Origin: Hydrogenophaga sp.
Lineage (GTDB): Bacteria > Pseudomonadota > Gammaproteobacteria > Burkholderiales > Burkholderiaceae_C
Length of the DNA stretch: 5,148 nucleotides
NCBI GenBank assembly: GCA_011390855.1
Contig: JAABRN010000088.1
Span: forward strand, 1-5,148
Direction: 5' to 3'
Position 1 is the first letter of the stretch; every line of letters starts with the position of its first letter. The notes under the pieces were generated by a model. It did not search any database, had not been told where the DNA came from, and saw nothing but the letters and a program-made list of their open reading frames with translations. A program made the position numbers and the translations under genes. Positions 1-5,148 of this stretch are shown piece by piece.

Positions 1-662
1 GCAGTTTGTGCTTGTTGCTGTAAGGCAACCTCTTCTTCGTCCAAGTAGCGGAAGGTCTTGGCAATGCCGTCGAGGGTCAAAACACCTTCGCGATCCCGCA
101 CCGGAGTCAATGCCAGGTTGTTCAAAGTGACGATTCGGGAGAGATTGGCTATGTCGGCTGCAAACAGTCCGATATCGTGATATCCGCCAGTGACTCGAAC
201 CGTGATGGGCAACTCCGCGTAGTACTCCTTGACGGCGACTTGACCCGGCCTGAAGAGTTCGAACTGCAGACTTCGACCCAGCCCAGCCTGGTTGATATCA
301 GAAAGCAGGGCGTCCATTTCGGCTTTGCTGGGAAGTTGTTTTTCCAGCTGGGTCACATAGGTTTGCACCTGCTCCAGCTGCTTTCTCAACGCATCAAGGT
401 TGACAGCCTGCACGAGCTTGCCTCGGTAGCTGGCCCGCAGCTGCGTTTCCTGCGCCTGTGCAGCAATCAGTTGCTCGTCGACATCTTTGAGCCAAACGAA
501 CCACAAAGCTGCAACGACGGCTGCACAAACAGCCACATACAACAGGTTTTTTGGCAGGTACGGCCATTGGGAGGGATCATTGGGATCCAGGCCGGAAAAC
601 TGACTCCGGAGCTGGTCCTGGATTCGCTTGAAATCCAGATTCATTGATTTAGCTTTAGCCAT
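1..662 (-). CDS. pilO: PilO, type IV pilus inner-membrane alignment protein (3' end cut by window edge)
   Basis: Bitopic inner-membrane protein of the type IV pilus alignment subcomplex. In the family it pairs with PilN through periplasmic coiled coils and ferredoxin-like domains, and the pair binds PilP and so reaches the PilQ secretin. The minus-strand frame opens with ATG at 662-660 and runs without a stop to the window edge, giving 220 residues; the family is usually about this length or slightly longer, so only a few residues are probably missing. Visible parts are a short cytoplasmic N-terminus with the motif LDPNDPSQWP near residues 25-34, one hydrophobic segment at about residues 38-57 (LLYVAVCAAVVAALWFVWL), a Gln/Leu-rich heptad-like stretch at about 62-112, and a mixed alpha/beta domain containing YYAELPITVRVTGGYHDIG near 147-165, typical of PilO. 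The first ATG is preferred over the Met at residue 7 because AGAGGTGA lies 9 bases upstream of it. It follows pilN by 18 bases; pilP and pilQ would be expected beyond position 1. Confidence 0.93.
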   Translation of the reverse strand, partial: MAKAKSMNLDFKRIQDQLRSQFSGLDPNDPSQWPYLPKNLLYVAVCAAVVAALWFVWLKDVDEQLIAAQAQETQLRASYRGKLVQAVNLDALRKQLEQVQTYVTQLEKQLPSKAEMDALLSDINQAGLGRSLQFELFRPGQVAVKEYYAELPITVRVTGGYHDIGLFAADIANLSRIVTLNNLALTPVRDREGVLTLDGIAKTFRYLDEEEVALQQQAQT

Positions 663-671
663 GGTATGCAA

Positions 672-679
672 TCACCTCT
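672..679 (-). promoter_or_regulatory. Shine-Dalgarno of pilO
   Basis: The minus strand reads AGAGGTGA here, a near-perfect match to the anti-Shine-Dalgarno end of 16S rRNA, with 9 bases before the ATG at 662. It lies in the 18-base gap between the pilN stop and pilO and fixes the pilO start. It suggests that pilO has its own efficient initiation and does not depend only on translational coupling. Confidence 0.75.
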
Positions 680-680
680 G

Positions 681-1304
681 TCAGACTTTGCCAGGCGCAC
701 CCGGAGCACCCGGCGCCGAGGCAGCGCCGCCAGCCTCACTTGGTGTCGGTCGCTGCAGCGCAACCCGTACGGTGAAGTTGGATACGCGTCGCTGCTCTCT
801 GTTGTTGACAGGCACAGTGGCGGCAACAATCTCGATCAGTTCCGGGCGCTTGAGCCAAGGACTCTGGTTGCCCAGATTGCGCAACAGCTCGGAGACCCGT
901 TCTTGGGACTGAGCCGTCCCGGTCAGCAGGACACTTTGCCCCTCCTGCTTCATGGTTCTCAGGTAGATACCGTCCGGCAATTGGGCAACCAGTTCATCCA
1001 GCAGGTGAACAGGAAGATTCCGGTCAGCCTGCAGGTCTTCGACTGCTGTCTGGCGCGCACGCAACGAGGCAATTTCACGTTGCAAGCCAGCGATATCCTT
1101 GATCTCCTCGTCCAGGCGGGCAATCTCCCGCTGCAAGAAGCTGTTGCGCGATTCCTGATTGGAAATTTGCCCCTGGTACCAGGTGAATACGGCGCCACAA
1201 ATCACGCCTCCAAGCATCGCAGACAGAGCGAGTTGGGTGAAAAACTGGTCTTTTTGACGCTTACGCGCGGCCTCACGGTGAGGCAACAGGTTGATCAAGA
1301 TCAT
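681..1304 (-). CDS. pilN: PilN, type IV pilus inner-membrane alignment protein
   Basis: Complete 207-residue protein of the PilM-PilN-PilO-PilP alignment complex. The N-terminus MILINLLPHRE is the hallmark cytoplasmic tail that inserts into a groove of PilM in characterised homologues (the conserved INLLP motif). It is followed by a basic stretch (RKRQK), one membrane segment at about residues 21-43, and a charged heptad-like coiled coil at about 45-92. A periplasmic ferredoxin-like domain follows at about 95-185, including the conserved pattern LPDGIYLRTMKQEG and a final strand near FTVRVAL. The last ~20 residues form a low-complexity Ala/Gly/Pro tail with three APG repeats. The ATG overlaps the pilM stop as ATGA (1301-1304), and GGAGGT lies 7 bases upstream, so the start is well supported. 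It is co-directional with pilM and pilO in one operon. Length and architecture are normal for the family. Confidence 0.96.
   Translation of the reverse strand: MILINLLPHREAARKRQKDQFFTQLALSAMLGGVICGAVFTWYQGQISNQESRNSFLQREIARLDEEIKDIAGLQREIASLRARQTAVEDLQADRNLPVHLLDELVAQLPDGIYLRTMKQEGQSVLLTGTAQSQERVSELLRNLGNQSPWLKRPELIEIVAATVPVNNREQRRVSNFTVRVALQRPTPSEAGGAASAPGAPGAPGKV
690..716 (-). repeat. Three 9-base tandem units encoding APG-APG-APG at the PilN C-terminus
   Basis: The units on the minus strand are GCGCCGGGT, GCTCCGGGT and GCGCCTGGC, coding residues 197-205 of PilN as three Ala-Pro-Gly triplets just before the terminal Lys-Val. The in-frame 9-base period could allow slippage without a frameshift. 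It makes a flexible periplasmic tail; I see no specific function. Confidence 0.7.
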
Positions 1305-2380
1305 TGGTAGAACCTCCGCAAAGCCAAGCCCGTTGAAGTGAGGTAGGAAGGAGCCTCACGGGCAATCTTGCGGGGCTGCACCGAAGGTGCCATCTCCATT
1401 GCATCGAACGGATTGATCACCATACAAGCGAACGACGTTTGATGGGTGATGGCTTCTGTCAAACCTGGCAGGGAAGCACTGCCTCCAGCCAGAAGGATGT
1501 GGTCCACCTTGTTGTACGGCGTACTGGTGAAGAAAAACTGGAGTGCACGGCCAATTTCCTGAGCCATGCTCTCGATGAAAGGCTCAAGCACAGCAGAGCG
1601 GTAGTCGTCAGGAAGGTCGCCCGATCGCTTCTTGGCTTCGGCCTCGTCCGAAGAGAACCCGTACTGCCGAACGATCAGCTGTGTGAGCTGGGCTCCACCA
1701 AAGGCTTGATCACGCTCGTAGAGCACATCTTCGTTTCGGATGACCTGCATGCTGGTGGTCAATGCACCCACTTCGAACAGCACCACAAGCGAATCCACGC
1801 CTTGGTTTGGCAAGGTCTCGATCACACGGCCCGCCGCCATGCGGGAGGCATATGACTCGACATCCATGACCACAGGCTTGAGGCCCGCCGCTTCGGCCAG
1901 TCCTTGCCGGTCCGACACCTTTTCCTTGCGGGAAGCAGCAATGAGCACTTCCACATCGCCAACGGAATTGGCACTGGGACCAATGAGGCAGAAGTCAAGA
2001 CTCACTTCATCCAGGGAGAAGGGGATGTACTGGTTCGCCTCGGACTCAACTTGCGCCTCCAATTCCTTGTCGGACAAGCCACCCGGCAGAATGATCTTCT
2101 TGGTGATCACGGCTGCAGCCGGCAGAGCAAGCGCTACGTTCTTGGTCTTGCTTCCGCTTTTGCGAACCACGCGTCGCACTGCGTCGGCCACTTCATCGAA
2201 TTTCTCGATGTTGCCGTCGGTGATCCAGCCACGCTCAAGTGGCTCCATGGCACACCGCTCCAGCACCAGATCTCCAGACCGGTTACGACCGAGCTCGACC
2301 AACTTGACGCTGGAAGAGCTGACATCGATCCCCAGCAATGGCGCCGATTCCCGGCTGAATAACGACCCCAATGAGCTCAA
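1301..2380 (-). CDS. pilM: PilM, actin-like ATP-binding protein of the type IV pilus machine
   Basis: Cytoplasmic actin/FtsA-like ATPase-fold protein, 359 residues, which binds the N-terminal tail of PilN and connects the pilus assembly motor to the membrane alignment complex. Visible motifs: phosphate-1 loop LLGIDVSSSSVKLVEL (residues 15-30), the PilM-typical LSDKELEAQVESEANQYIPF (102-121), phosphate-2-like LFEVGALTTSMQV (201-213), FGGAQLTQLI (227-236), and the adenosine loop LLAGGSASLPGL (296-307). The C-terminus APSYLTSTGLALRRF (343-357) is typical of the family. In phosphate-2 the usual Asp is replaced by Glu203. The start is a TTG at 2380-2378: no in-frame ATG exists between the upstream in-frame stop (TAG at 2416-2414) and the first motif, so a non-ATG start is required. 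TTG at 2371 (residue 4) is a possible alternative. The upstream GGGGG is at best a weak Shine-Dalgarno. It is the first gene of the operon, overlaps pilN by 4 bases, and is divergent from the PBP1A gene. Confidence 0.96.
   Translation of the reverse strand: MSSLGSLFSRESAPLLGIDVSSSSVKLVELGRNRSGDLVLERCAMEPLERGWITDGNIEKFDEVADAVRRVVRKSGSKTKNVALALPAAAVITKKIILPGGLSDKELEAQVESEANQYIPFSLDEVSLDFCLIGPSANSVGDVEVLIAASRKEKVSDRQGLAEAAGLKPVVMDVESYASRMAAGRVIETLPNQGVDSLVVLFEVGALTTSMQVIRNEDVLYERDQAFGGAQLTQLIVRQYGFSSDEAEAKKRSGDLPDDYRSAVLEPFIESMAQEIGRALQFFFTSTPYNKVDHILLAGGSASLPGLTEAITHQTSFACMVINPFDAMEMAPSVQPRKIAREAPSYLTSTGLALRRFYQ
1312..1317 (-). promoter_or_regulatory. Shine-Dalgarno of pilN inside the pilM 3' end
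   Basis: The minus strand reads GGAGGT, 7 bases before the pilN ATG at 1304. It is embedded in the last codons of pilM. Together with the ATGA stop/start overlap it indicates translational coupling plus direct ribosome loading, consistent with roughly equal amounts of PilM and PilN. Confidence 0.75.
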
Positions 2381-2400
2381 GGTGGCCCCCAGAATAGAAC

Positions 2401-2414
2401 GCGCCCGTAGGCGC
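2401..2414 (-). promoter_or_regulatory. Small GC hairpin with UACG tetraloop in the presumed pilM leader
   Basis: The minus strand reads GCGCC-TACG-GGCGC, a perfect 5-bp stem closed by C-G around UACG, which belongs to the extra-stable UNCG tetraloop class in RNA. It ends 20 bases before the proposed TTG start of pilM. No U-run follows, so it is not a standard intrinsic terminator. A role in stabilising the 5' end or tuning initiation at the weak start is inference. Confidence 0.45.
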
Positions 2415-2435
2415 TAGACTTAAGAATTCACTTGA

Positions 2436-2464
2436 ATGCTAGCAGCAAGCCCTTTGACCAGCAA
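2436..2464 (-). promoter_or_regulatory. Candidate sigma70-type promoter for pilMNO
   Basis: On the minus strand the extended -10 TGC-TAGCAT (hexamer 2441-2436, 4 of 6 consensus bases plus the TGn element) lies 17 bases after TTGCTG (2464-2459, 3 of 6). It would start transcription near 2429, giving a leader of about 50 bases that contains the 2401-2414 hairpin. An alternative is TTGACG at 2546-2541, with only a poor -10 behind it (CGTAAA, 17-base spacing). Neither is strong, so the assignment is tentative. Confidence 0.35.
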
Positions 2465-2480
2465 AGACATTTTGTCTTTG
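2462..2480. repeat. Perfect 8-bp inverted repeat, operator-like, in the pilM/PBP1A divergent region
   Basis: CAAAGACA and TGTCTTTG flank a 3-base TTT centre, giving a 19-base dyad. A further half-copy, AAGACA, follows directly at 2482-2487. It touches the candidate pilM -35 hexamer, a typical position for an activator or repressor site. Neither strand has a T-run immediately after it, so it does not look like an intrinsic terminator. The binding protein is unknown. Confidence 0.5.
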
Positions 2481-2617
2481 GAAGACAATGGAGCGTTGCC
2501 AAAAGCATACGCATTTTTTTACGCTTGTAGGTACGGGTTACGTCAAAGCGGTCCTGAAACCTTCTCCAAACCACGCCAAGTGGGCCCTCACTAGCACCCA
2601 AGGTGCAGCGTCATTTT

Positions 2618-2623
2618 TATAAT
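2618..2623 (+). promoter_or_regulatory. -10 box (TATAAT) of the PBP1A gene promoter
   Basis: A perfect TATAAT within TTTTTATAATCGGGC lies 26 bases before the ATG at 2650. Transcription would begin near 2630, leaving a leader of only about 20 bases. The -35 position at 17-base spacing (2595-2600, CACCCA) matches the consensus poorly, so the promoter probably relies on its -10 box or on an activator. Confidence 0.6.
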
Positions 2624-2649
2624 CGGGCGCACATCAACAGATTCACCGC

Positions 2650-5076
2650 ATGCCCAAAGACCAATCAGCGCAGACCAAAAGATCTCGCAAACCAGTATGG
2701 ATGGACCATCCCGCTTTGTGGATGGGCATTCGCCTTGTGGTAGGTCTGGCCGGACTGGCGGCGGCAGGTGTGGCCGGGCTGTTGATCGTGATCGCAATCG
2801 CACTGGCCATGGCCTACCCCAATTTGCCAGACGTCACAAGCCTCGCAGACTACCGCCCGAAGCTGCCGCTGCGAGTGCTCTCGGCTGATGGCCAACTCAT
2901 CGAAGAGTTCGGTGAGGAGAGACGCAACCTGTTGACCATCAAGGAAATTCCGGATGTGATGATCAACGCTGTCTTGGCAATTGAAGACACCCGTTTCTTC
3001 GAGCACAGCGGCGTGGACTACCGAGGCATGGTGCGCGCCGGCCTGGCCAACCTGGGGCGTGCCAAGAGTCAAGGCGCTTCGACCATCACGATGCAGGTCG
3101 CCCGCAACGTTTACTTGTCTGCAGAAAAGAGCTACACACGCAAGATTTACGAAGTTCTGTTGACGTTCAAGCTGGAACACATGCTCACCAAGGAGCAGAT
3201 CCTCGAGATCTACATGAACCAGATCTTCCTTGGTCAGCGGGCCTACGGCTTTTCTGCCGCCTCACAAACTTATTTTGGCAAGCAACTGAAGGACGTCACC
3301 ATTGCTGAAGCGGCCATGTTGGCCGGCCTGCCCCAGGCACCCTCTGCCTACAACCCCATCTCAAACCCCAAGCGCTCGCGTGCCAGGCAGCTGCACATCA
3401 TTGATCGCATGGAACAGAACGGATTCATCAACGCAGCCGAGGCCATGCAGGCCAAAGAGGAAAAACTGGCGATTCGCCGCTTGTCCCAAGGTCGCATACA
3501 TGCCGAGTTCGCGGCCGAGATGGTTCGACAGGCCATGGTGGCGCAGTACGGTGACGAGGCCTACACACGAGGGTTGATCGTGACAACCACCTTGCGCGTG
3601 GATGAGCAACTGGCGGCCTACAAGGCGGTGCGCCAGGGCGTGCTCGACTACGAAAGCCGGCAGATATACCGCGGACCCGAACTGTTTATTGATTTACCTA
3701 ACGACCCGGCAGCGCGGGACGACGCGATCGACAATGCGCTGAACGAACGTCCAGACAATGGCGACCTTTTATCCGCTGTCGTACTGGAAGCCAGTCCCCG
3801 CAAGGTGGTGGCTGTGCGCCAGGATGGCGAGCCCTTCGAGATCACTGGCGATGGCTTGCGCCCGGCGCGCTCGGGCTTGTCCGAAAAGGCGGGCCCCAAT
3901 ATCAAGCTGCGTCCAGGTGCGGTTGTTCGCGTGATCAAGACGGGCGACAAGTCCTGGCGAATCACTCAGTTACCGGAAGTGGAGGCCGCATTCGTGGCTC
4001 TGGACCCACGCACTGGGGCGATCAGGGCTCTGGTGGGAGGATTCGACTTCCGGAAAAACAAGTTCAATCACGTTACCCAGGCCTGGCGCCAGCCAGGGTC
4101 CAGCTTCAAACCCTTCATCTACTCCGCTGCGCTCGAGAAAGGGGTGTCTCCCATGACAGTGGTCAATGATGCACCGCTGTTCTACAGTGCCAGCGACACG
4201 GGCGGCAAGCCATGGGAGCCGAAGAATTACGACGGGCAATTTGAAGGGCCGATGTCAGTGCGACGGGCCCTCGCAAAGTCCAAGAACATGGTGTCAATCC
4301 GCATCCTGCAACTGGTCGGCACCCAAAGTGCTCAGTCCTGGGTGGCACGCTTCGGATTCGACGCCGACAAACACCCGCCCTATCTCACCATGGCGCTAGG
4401 GGCAGGTGCAGTGACGCCGATGCAGATGGCGAGTGGTTATGCTGTTTTCGCCAATGGCGGGTACCGAGTGCCACCTACACTGATTTCGCGGGTGACTGAT
4501 CACAGGGGAAAGGTGCTTTTCGAAGCAACACCGCCTGAACTGAATGATTCAAGACGTGTGATCGACGAACGCAATGCGTTTGTCATGAACAGCCTACTTC
4601 AGGAGATCACACGCACCGGCACCGCGGCCCGCGCCCAGTCATCTCTCGGCCGTCCTGATTTGTACGGCAAGACCGGCACAACCAACGATGCGGTGGATGC
4701 ATGGTTTGTGGGGTTCCAGCCATCAGTGGTCGCTGCCACCTGGGTTGGTTACGACACGCCCCGCAATCTCGGTAGCCGGGAAACCGGTGGTGGTCTCAGT
4801 CTTCCCATCTGGATGTCTTACATGTCGCAGGCACTTAAAAGTGAGCCCGTCGCCACCTACAAGCCGCCGCGTGGCGTGATCAGCGTCGGGGGTGAGTGGT
4901 ACTACGAAGAATATGGACCAGGCAATAGCGTGCACGGCATTGGCCTTGACGATCCGTGGCCCGGACAAGCCCTGGATCCTGCTTTGCTTGGCGGAGCAGA
5001 AGCCACCTACCCGCCGCCATCAGAACCGATTCGGTCTGATGACAGGCGCAGCATTCTCGACCTGTTCAGGAACTGA
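2650..5076 (+). CDS. mrcA: Penicillin-binding protein 1A, bifunctional peptidoglycan glycosyltransferase/transpeptidase
   Basis: Class A PBP (also called ponA) that polymerises lipid II into glycan strands and cross-links the peptides in the periplasm; target of beta-lactams. It has 808 residues, normal for the family. A short basic cytoplasmic tail precedes one membrane anchor at about 27-55. The GT51 glycosyltransferase domain (about 75-255) shows EDTRFFEHSGVD with catalytic Glu112, GASTITMQVARN (142-153), and ILEIYMNQIFLGQRAYG with Glu186. A predicted OB-like insert (about 320-445) separates it from the transpeptidase (about 445-730). The transpeptidase has SSFK with nucleophile Ser484 and Lys487, SKN at 544-546, and KTGT at 674-677. 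A Pro/Gly-rich tail of about 75 residues ends the protein. The ATG at 2650 follows the TATAAT box at a suitable distance but has no clear Shine-Dalgarno; Met18 (2701) and Met26 (2725) are in-frame alternatives with no better site. It is divergent from pilM, a conserved neighbourhood. Confidence 0.97.
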   Translation: MPKDQSAQTKRSRKPVWMDHPALWMGIRLVVGLAGLAAAGVAGLLIVIAIALAMAYPNLPDVTSLADYRPKLPLRVLSADGQLIEEFGEERRNLLTIKEIPDVMINAVLAIEDTRFFEHSGVDYRGMVRAGLANLGRAKSQGASTITMQVARNVYLSAEKSYTRKIYEVLLTFKLEHMLTKEQILEIYMNQIFLGQRAYGFSAASQTYFGKQLKDVTIAEAAMLAGLPQAPSAYNPISNPKRSRARQLHIIDRMEQNGFINAAEAMQAKEEKLAIRRLSQGRIHAEFAAEMVRQAMVAQYGDEAYTRGLIVTTTLRVDEQLAAYKAVRQGVLDYESRQIYRGPELFIDLPNDPAARDDAIDNALNERPDNGDLLSAVVLEASPRKVVAVRQDGEPFEITGDGLRPARSGLSEKAGPNIKLRPGAVVRVIKTGDKSWRITQLPEVEAAFVALDPRTGAIRALVGGFDFRKNKFNHVTQAWRQPGSSFKPFIYSAALEKGVSPMTVVNDAPLFYSASDTGGKPWEPKNYDGQFEGPMSVRRALAKSKNMVSIRILQLVGTQSAQSWVARFGFDADKHPPYLTMALGAGAVTPMQMASGYAVFANGGYRVPPTLISRVTDHRGKVLFEATPPELNDSRRVIDERNAFVMNSLLQEITRTGTAARAQSSLGRPDLYGKTGTTNDAVDAWFVGFQPSVVAATWVGYDTPRNLGSRETGGGLSLPIWMSYMSQALKSEPVATYKPPRGVISVGGEWYYEEYGPGNSVHGIGLDDPWPGQALDPALLGGAEATYPPPSEPIRSDDRRSILDLFRN

Positions 5077-5148
5077 AATCCAGGGTCATGCCGGCCTGCT
5101 CCGACGCAAAACGGCGCAGGTGCTCCCAGAACTCGCCCTGACCTTTCG
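5066..5148 (-). CDS. cyaY: C-terminal end of a probable CyaY (bacterial frataxin), 5' part beyond the window
   Basis: The minus strand carries an open frame from the right edge to a TGA at 5068-5066, encoding the last 26 residues: GEFWEHLRRFASEQAG followed by MTLDFSS, after an initial KGQ. This resembles the C-terminal helix and final strand of CyaY, where an aromatic-rich helix ends in a QAG motif and a short beta strand ending in Phe. CyaY is a small acidic cytoplasmic iron-binding protein that modulates Fe-S cluster assembly through IscS. Gene order (cyaY next to the PBP1A gene) in Burkholderiales, as I recall it, supports the call. Its stop lies inside the PBP1A coding region, so the two convergent genes overlap by 11 bases. 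Only a short piece is visible, so the call is probable, not certain. Confidence 0.72.
   Translation of the reverse strand, partial: KGQGEFWEHLRRFASEQAGMTLDFSS

Larger units (their letters stand above)
2381..2649. other. Divergent intergenic region between pilM and the PBP1A gene
   Basis: These 269 bases separate two outward-facing genes and hold no convincing ORF or RNA gene. From left to right they contain the pilM leader hairpin (2401-2414), a palindrome TGCTAGCA at 2437-2444 within the candidate pilM promoter, the CAAAGACA inverted repeat (2462-2480), a run of seven T at 2514-2520, and a -10 box for the rightward gene (2618-2623). The region is more AT-rich than the flanking genes, as expected for promoters. 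Confidence 0.8.

Noticed and set aside
177..647. Plus-strand open frame of 156 codons opposite pilO
   Set aside because: The minus-strand frame encodes a recognisable PilO with a membrane segment and a strong ribosome site; the plus-strand product resembles nothing.
666..1310. Long plus-strand open frame of 214 codons opposite pilN
   Set aside because: It mirrors pilN almost end to end, has no recognisable domain, and is explained by antisense openness of a GC-rich gene. PilN in the opposite strand is certain.
1740..2417. Plus-strand open frame of 225 codons opposite pilM
   Set aside because: Ser/Thr/Arg-rich shadow translation with no family resemblance; it lies inside a clear pilM gene.
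2462..2480. Inverted repeat as an intrinsic terminator
   Set aside because: The stem is AT-rich and no T-run follows on either strand; its location between divergent promoters also argues against a terminator.
2505..2520. T7 run as a terminator tail
   Set aside because: No GC-rich stem precedes the run on the plus strand, and no gene on that strand ends upstream of it within the window.
2665..3180. Minus-strand open frame of 171 codons opposite the 5' part of the PBP1A gene
   Set aside because: It is antisense to the conserved GT51 domain; the His/Cys/Gln-rich composition is typical of a shadow frame.
1..5148. New defence system, mobile element, CRISPR array, tRNA or other RNA gene
   Set aside because: All coding space is filled by housekeeping pilus, cell wall and probable frataxin genes in a familiar order; no repeat array, transposase, terminal inverted repeats or cloverleaf was seen.

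Overview
This window is a conserved chromosomal segment, most likely from a betaproteobacterium of the order Burkholderiales (Comamonadaceae-like). The evidence is moderately high GC content, the protein wording of PilM/PilN/PBP1A, and the gene order cyaY - mrcA(ponA) <> pilM-pilN-pilO. The assignment rests on recognition of protein families and synteny; no database search was run.

Layout. On the minus strand, reading from about 2380 down to 1, lie pilM, pilN and the almost complete pilO. These are the first genes of the type IV pilus alignment operon, in which pilP and pilQ normally follow beyond the left edge. pilM and pilN overlap by 4 bases (ATGA), and pilN and pilO are 18 bases apart with a strong Shine-Dalgarno, so this is a tightly packed, probably co-transcribed unit. 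A 269-base divergent intergenic region (2381-2649) holds the promoters. It contains a perfect TATAAT -10 box for the rightward gene, a weaker candidate extended -10 promoter for pilM, a perfect 8-bp inverted repeat beside that promoter, and a small hairpin with a UACG loop in the presumed pilM leader. On the plus strand, 2650-5076 encodes a complete bifunctional class A penicillin-binding protein (PBP1A) with all catalytic motifs present. At the right edge the last 26 codons of a minus-strand gene, probably cyaY (bacterial frataxin), converge on and overlap the 3' end of the PBP gene by 11 bases.

How they work together. PilM is a cytoplasmic actin-like protein that binds the N-terminal tail of the inner-membrane protein PilN. 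PilN and PilO form a periplasmic coiled-coil/ferredoxin-fold pair linking the inner-membrane motor to PilP and the PilQ secretin. The divergent PBP1A polymerises and cross-links peptidoglycan, which the pilus machine must cross; the adjacency of ponA and pilM is a known conserved arrangement in beta- and gammaproteobacteria. CyaY is an iron-binding protein of Fe-S cluster assembly and looks functionally unrelated.

I see no mobile element, CRISPR array, RNA gene, frameshift or new system here. The points worth a second look are small: the non-ATG start of pilM, the structured divergent promoter region, the apparent lack of a Shine-Dalgarno for the PBP gene, and the overlapping convergent stops.
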